The translations under genes and the position numbers were made by a program. A stretch of DNA of 64,000 nucleotides from the NCBI GenBank assembly GCA_963749825.1, contig CAVVOI010000009.1, positions 496,001 to 560,000 of the forward strand. The letters run 5' to 3'. Source of the DNA: UBA11865 sp963749825 (GTDB lineage: Bacteria; Chloroflexota; Anaerolineae; Promineifilales; Promineifilaceae). Below, in pieces: positions 61,601-64,000 of this stretch; within the stretch, counting starts at the first letter, position 1; each line of letters starts with the position of its first letter. The notes under the pieces are model-generated. The model was given only the letters and a program-made list of their open reading frames with translations. It was not told the DNA's origin and did not search any database.

Positions 61601-61994
61601 CGGTTTGCTGGTCATCAATAAGAGTCAGCGTCTCACCGCCATCGGCCAGAACACCGATGTAGACCTGGTCGGCCCCGACATCATAGACGGCATCGTCGAA
61701 TCTCTCGAGCAAATGATATTGGCCCCCAGCCAGGTTGCCGGTCAGGTTAATGGTGATGTCACCGCCATCACTAAGCTGCCATCCATTCAGGGGGATGGTT
61801 TCACTCGAGTTGTTATACAGCTCGATCCATTCGTAGTAGACGCCCGCGGCCGTGCCGCTCCAGGCTACTTCGCTAATAATCAGGCTGTTGGACTCGACGG
61901 TCTGCTCGCCCATCCGCGGCGCTGCCTGCAAACCCCACACCATGGCCATTGAGGCAATGATCGGAACAAATAGCCAAAGCATTCGCCTACGCAC
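58650..61994 (-). CDS. Secreted lamin-tail/DUF11/phospholipase-D-like multidomain protein
   Basis: From a GTG at 61994 the protein starts MRRRMLWLFVPIIASMAMVW, a signal peptide. An AAGGAGG site lies 8 bases before it, and a TATAAT (62020-62025) falls on the ATG at 62021, so that ATG is probably upstream of the transcription start. Domains in order: lamin-tail (SEVAWSGTAAGVYYEWIELY), DUF11 (IRYTLSFSNAGSITATGVIL), a second lamin-tail (DEAVRLINFSEQTIDLSGWQ), two PLD half-sites, and a third lamin-tail (DAEFIELVNPTAWPINIGNF). The first PLD motif is HAKFFIID; the second, HNKMVLAN, has Asn for the usual Asp. Probably an extracellular nuclease or phosphodiesterase. Confidence 0.85.
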   Translation of the reverse strand: MRRRMLWLFVPIIASMAMVWGLQAAPRMGEQTVESNSLIISEVAWSGTAAGVYYEWIELYNNSSETIPLNGWQLSDGGDITINLTGNLAGGQYHLLERFDDAVYDVGADQVYIGVLADGGETLTLIDDQQTVIDTANIQDSAWPAGDGSPNFHSMERRDPSMGDEPDNWVSNDGQTRNGLDVNGLPINGTPRQPNSMWSVEPVNTDLIVNKIGPSTSQSGDDIRYTLSFSNAGSITATGVILTDTLPKGLSYVQDDGGYPMSQPMPGVLVWQLGMLPGGMIQSIHLTTTISENLSGLVTNEALIGSNTDDSNPINNHDQLETTVVGPVETQIVIDALFYDGYEDYDYDEAVRLINFSEQTIDLSGWQIEDQENGVFFPANTTLDGRQGIWIAREAAAFYRQFGFLPDFEARSSRPDVPDLTGTWHGYNNDGDEVILRDDDGNIVDVLVYLAGDTSLPGWAGPSLEPYTVSGVFGPAGQLLYRMKDQQSGSVVSDTNTAADWAQSRTDPINGRKVQYPGWDLESFFHSIRITETAQITIGIAPDNAYDLLAEEFTAAQHSIHIETLSFTNLALASILADAAGRGVEVRLLLEGSPVGGIDDMERLACEKLEAENGQCYFMISDDSLEIYDRYRYLHAKFFIIDDIRVIISTENLSPNSLPNDEKDDGTWGRRGTLLSTNSASVVEQFKRIWSSDFDPDHHQDLFRWQAGDPIYGKPPPGTIAITVTGGTTYSVRFPEPATYQGVFSFEVIQSPENSLRDVDGLLSILNSAGPGDTILVEQLDERPHWGSSTSTPELDPNPRLQAFITAARRGATVRLLLDSYFVSEIGEHLNDQTCMQVNAIAFAEDLDLRCSLANPTGLGIHNKMVLANIKGQGYIFIGSINGTELSHKGNREVAILLQSDDAFEYLATLFDGDWPETILMPVIFRRFSHPADHILISEVLYDPSGLDDAEFIELVNPTAWPINIGNFTIGDALKKSDFEDVRRFPSGIIVHPQETIVIALTATGFNSNFGFNPDFEVIDSDPSVNNLEDDPNWGDPATILQLGNLGDEVLLRDPAGNLVDAIAYGKGYVPDHTTCPLAISSNYSLERYPFWQDTDQCDYDFRAWPLPGPGSLP

Positions 61995-62019
61995 GCCAAA
62001 CCCCTCCTTGATCATGAAC

Positions 62020-62025
62020 ATTATA
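62020..62025 (-). promoter_or_regulatory. -10 element of the lamin-tail/PLD gene
   Basis: TATAAT on the minus strand predicts a transcript start near 62013, between the two candidate start codons. This supports the GTG at 61994. Confidence 0.5.
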
Positions 62026-62225
62026 TCATGAGCTTAGCCTGGATTGATCAAATGTCTCGTTGTGGCCGTTGTCCCCACTGTGGCCGGAGTCCATACCGTG
62101 TCACAATAATTTCTCCAGGCAAAGTTTGTTCAAATGCAATCTTTACATGGAAACCTATCGCATTTCTGAAGGCGCATATTTTTCTGGAGCAGAAGTGACC
62201 GTGTCGAATTGGCTGGGTCTATGCT

Positions 62226-63164
62226 TCAATCCAGGTCCATTACACAGCGAAAGCCAACCTTGTGGCGCGTATAGTCGGGGCTATTCTCGCCGCGGTTACT
62301 ACTTCGAAGGTCGTCCGGCGTATCCAGCCAACAGCCTCCTTTAGGGATATGAGCATCACCTTCGTCTGGGCCAACCGGATTTACTTGCGGGTCAACAGAA
62401 AAGTAACCAAACCAATCAACTACCCATTCCCGTACATTTCCCGCCATGTCAAGTGCACCGCACCAACTTGCGCCTTCGGGAAAACTGCCAACCGGTGCAG
62501 TCTCCGGATATCCATCGTCGTAAGATGGATCGATTACGCCAGCAGAACAAGAGGCATCGCAGTAGTTGGCGCGGGATGGTTCAAAGTCCTCTCCCCAAGG
62601 GTAGGTTAGGCTTTCCGGCCCCCTTGCCGCGTACTCCCATTCAGCCTCAGTGGGGAGACGCCCTCCTGCCCACGAACAATACTCAACCGCTTGATCTCTT
62701 GTAACCCAGACCACGGGATAATCCGAATAGGCCGTATCGTTGAAATAGGATTCTCGCGTGAAGGATCCTGTATCGGAAGGAGGAGAACATGCCTTTTCTT
62801 CGAGACAATGCGCATATTGCCGGTTTGTGACTTCTGTGAGGTCGATCCAGAAAGCGTCGAGCTTCACTGTATGAATTGGCATTTCGTTGGCGAAGGATGT
62901 TCCCTGGCACACGCCTGGGCCTAGGGAGACTTTGGCTTGCTTGCAGAGCTGGAGAGCGTAACGCATGCCAATATGATCTATCCCCATCAAGAAATCTCCT
63001 GGAGGTACAAAGACCATTGTCATTCCATCTGTCTGCCTCAGTCGGATATCGTTCAATTGGGGTTTGGCATCAGGTGGACCTGCAGGAGCGCATTGATAGA
63101 GCAGGCTGGTGAGGATGATTGATAGCAGGATTTGAAGAGTCGTGGTGGTTGGGAGATATTTCAT
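62226..63164 (-). CDS. Sulfatase-modifying-factor-like (SUMF1) domain lipoprotein candidate
   Basis: The 312-residue protein opens with a hydrophobic stretch ending TSLLYQCAPAG, a poor but possible lipobox. It contains a formylglycine-generating-enzyme fold: FVPPGDFLMG, VKLDAFWIDLTEVTNRQYAHC, GRLPTEAEWEYAARG, YPWGEDF, LDMAGNVREWV and HKVGFRCV. The pair of active-site cysteines that true FGE uses is not visible in the GGCWLDTPDDLRSSNRG segment, so it is probably a binding protein of the same fold and not an FGE. Confidence 0.85.
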   Translation of the reverse strand: MKYLPTTTTLQILLSIILTSLLYQCAPAGPPDAKPQLNDIRLRQTDGMTMVFVPPGDFLMGIDHIGMRYALQLCKQAKVSLGPGVCQGTSFANEMPIHTVKLDAFWIDLTEVTNRQYAHCLEEKACSPPSDTGSFTRESYFNDTAYSDYPVVWVTRDQAVEYCSWAGGRLPTEAEWEYAARGPESLTYPWGEDFEPSRANYCDASCSAGVIDPSYDDGYPETAPVGSFPEGASWCGALDMAGNVREWVVDWFGYFSVDPQVNPVGPDEGDAHIPKGGCWLDTPDDLRSSNRGENSPDYTRHKVGFRCVMDLD

Positions 63165-63672
63165 GATGTTTCTGGCTGGCCATTTACCGCGCTGTTGCCA
63201 AGCAACTCCATTAGAATTCTAAGGACTTACAGGGAAAGAAGTCAAGATGATGAAAGTCATCTCTACATTTGGCTGACAAGTTGACTTTCTAACCATAGGG
63301 CATGTAAAGTGATTCATTTCCGAACTCCCTAAGGTAATTCTATGTCAGCGCACCTCTGGATTTCGGAAAAGAATTTGATTTGAAGAGTAAGGAAATACAC
63401 CATTAAGTCAGAACGCTCGGGAGAGATAAAACAACGCGCACTGCCTAATATTCAATTGTGAAGATAAGTATGGTCGCCAGTAACCAGTTTGTGCCTGATG
63501 ATCACATATTAGTGGGAAAACCTATCATAATTTCCTCGTTTACTTTTCGGCTCTCTTCGTACTATAGGCCCTGTATAGATCCAAGGTCCATAACCTGTGG
63601 CCTACCTTTGTATTGTTGAGTTCTGAAGATCGGGTTTGCAGCAGCTAACTCTGTTCGGGCGTTTGATTGTGG
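63165..63672. other. Intergenic stretch with no gene seen
   Basis: These 508 bases hold no open frame with a start and no clear promoter or terminator. It contains only short, imperfect hairpins such as AAGGT...ACCTT near 63580-63610. Confidence 0.5.
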
Positions 63673-63990
63673 TCAGAATGACCAGAATATGGGCAGGACG
63701 ATCAGCACGATGACGAAAACGAGGATCGTTAAGGGCAGCCCGATCATGATGGCCACTGCAATCGGCACTTTTTTAATTCTTGGGTCTTATTGGTCCGCCT
63801 CAGTAAGAACGACGAAGTCTGGGTCGCTGCCCGACAAACGGAACTTTTCACGAGTGCCCTTAAGGAGCAAGGCATCCCCGAACCAAAGTCCTGATGAAGG
63901 CCACGCGCTATATCCAAATGAGTGAATGGCGCCGCGTCGGATGATTGGAACTATCGGCTGGTATTGAAAAAGGTTAGTGTATCTGGTCAT
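63673..63990 (-). pseudogene. Remnant of an SLC13/DASS-type permease with TrkA_C domain
   Basis: On the minus strand the frame reads FGDALLLKGTREKFRLSGSD followed by PDFVVLTEAD, the end of a TrkA_C domain as found inside SLC13 permeases. A stop TAA (63787-63789) interrupts it, and the same frame then goes on DPRIKKVPIAVAIMIGLPLT and a hydrophobic helix, ending at TGA 63673-63675. Just upstream of the first Met is an in-frame TAG. So the gene is broken at both ends and only the piece around the TrkA_C/membrane junction remains. Confidence 0.65.
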
Positions 63991-64000
63991 CTAAAACAAA

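Noticed and set aside
62060..62344. Plus-strand 94-codon frame beside the SUMF1 gene
   Set aside because: It overlaps the SUMF1 gene's 3' end in antisense and shows no ribosome site or family pattern.
1..64000. CRISPR arrays, insertion sequences, tRNA or rRNA genes
   Set aside because: No regularly spaced repeats, transposase motifs or cloverleaf candidates were found on reading all intergenic regions.

Overview
The window is about 64 kb of bacterial chromosome with moderate G+C and dense gene packing. It carries no rRNA, tRNA, CRISPR array or insertion sequence that I can see. The gene content fits a Chloroflexota lineage (Anaerolineae/Caldilineae/Ardenticatenia-like). That placement is inference from several features: a dcw cluster with a CvpA-like gene inserted, a class II NrdJ next to nrdR, a type-2-like IleRS under a T-box, an LLM-family oxidoreductase, large secreted kelch and lamin-tail proteins, and a four-gene sdh operon. 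No rRNA is present to confirm it.

Layout. 1-4660: the 3' part of a molybdopterin oxidoreductase whose fused ferredoxin-like domain has lost its Fe-S cysteines, an LLM flavin/F420 oxidoreductase, and a decayed methyltransferase. 4660-9560: an sdhABCD operon behind a promoter with two CRP/FNR-like half-palindromic sites, then a methyltransferase and hpt. 9560-19080 (minus strand after a gene-poor gap): thioredoxin-TPR protein, channel-like membrane protein, small winged-helix-like protein, SbcC, SbcD and a secreted kelch protein. 19332-24750 (minus): ileS, an unknown gene and alaX, all behind one isoleucine-type (AUC specifier) T-box leader. 24980-27650 (plus): two stand-alone receiver proteins, a Nudix hydrolase, a small membrane protein and folD. 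27646-32801 (minus): mobA, hemW, rnhB, two family-2 glycosyltransferases and rfbD. 32890-54808 (plus): trmD, then the division and cell wall cluster mraZ-rsmH-ftsL-ftsI-murF-mraY-murD-ftsW-murG-(cvpA-like)-murC-murB-ddl-ftsQ-ftsA-ftsZ, followed by nrdR-nrdJ with its own promoter. 54809-64000: an accessory tail holding a 60-residue RiPP-like precursor, an HPr-kinase-like gene with a probable 3' frameshift, a membrane pentapeptide-repeat protein, a small Cys-rich protein, a 1.1-kilo-residue secreted lamin-tail/PLD protein, a sulfatase-modifying-factor-like lipoprotein candidate, and an SLC13 permease remnant.

How it works together. The dcw block makes the lipid II precursors and the division machinery, and MraZ probably controls it through a 10-bp-spaced GTGG array directly behind the promoter. 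murE is missing from the block. The ileS operon should respond to uncharged tRNA-Ile. Its IleRS carries a swapped class I signature (GVHH instead of HxGH), a form linked to mupirocin hyper-resistance in type 2 IleRS. The most unusual candidates are the precursor/HPr-kinase micro-locus (55.0-56.6 kb), the GXHH IleRS under a T-box, and the cysteine-free ferredoxin domain of the molybdenum hydroxylase.
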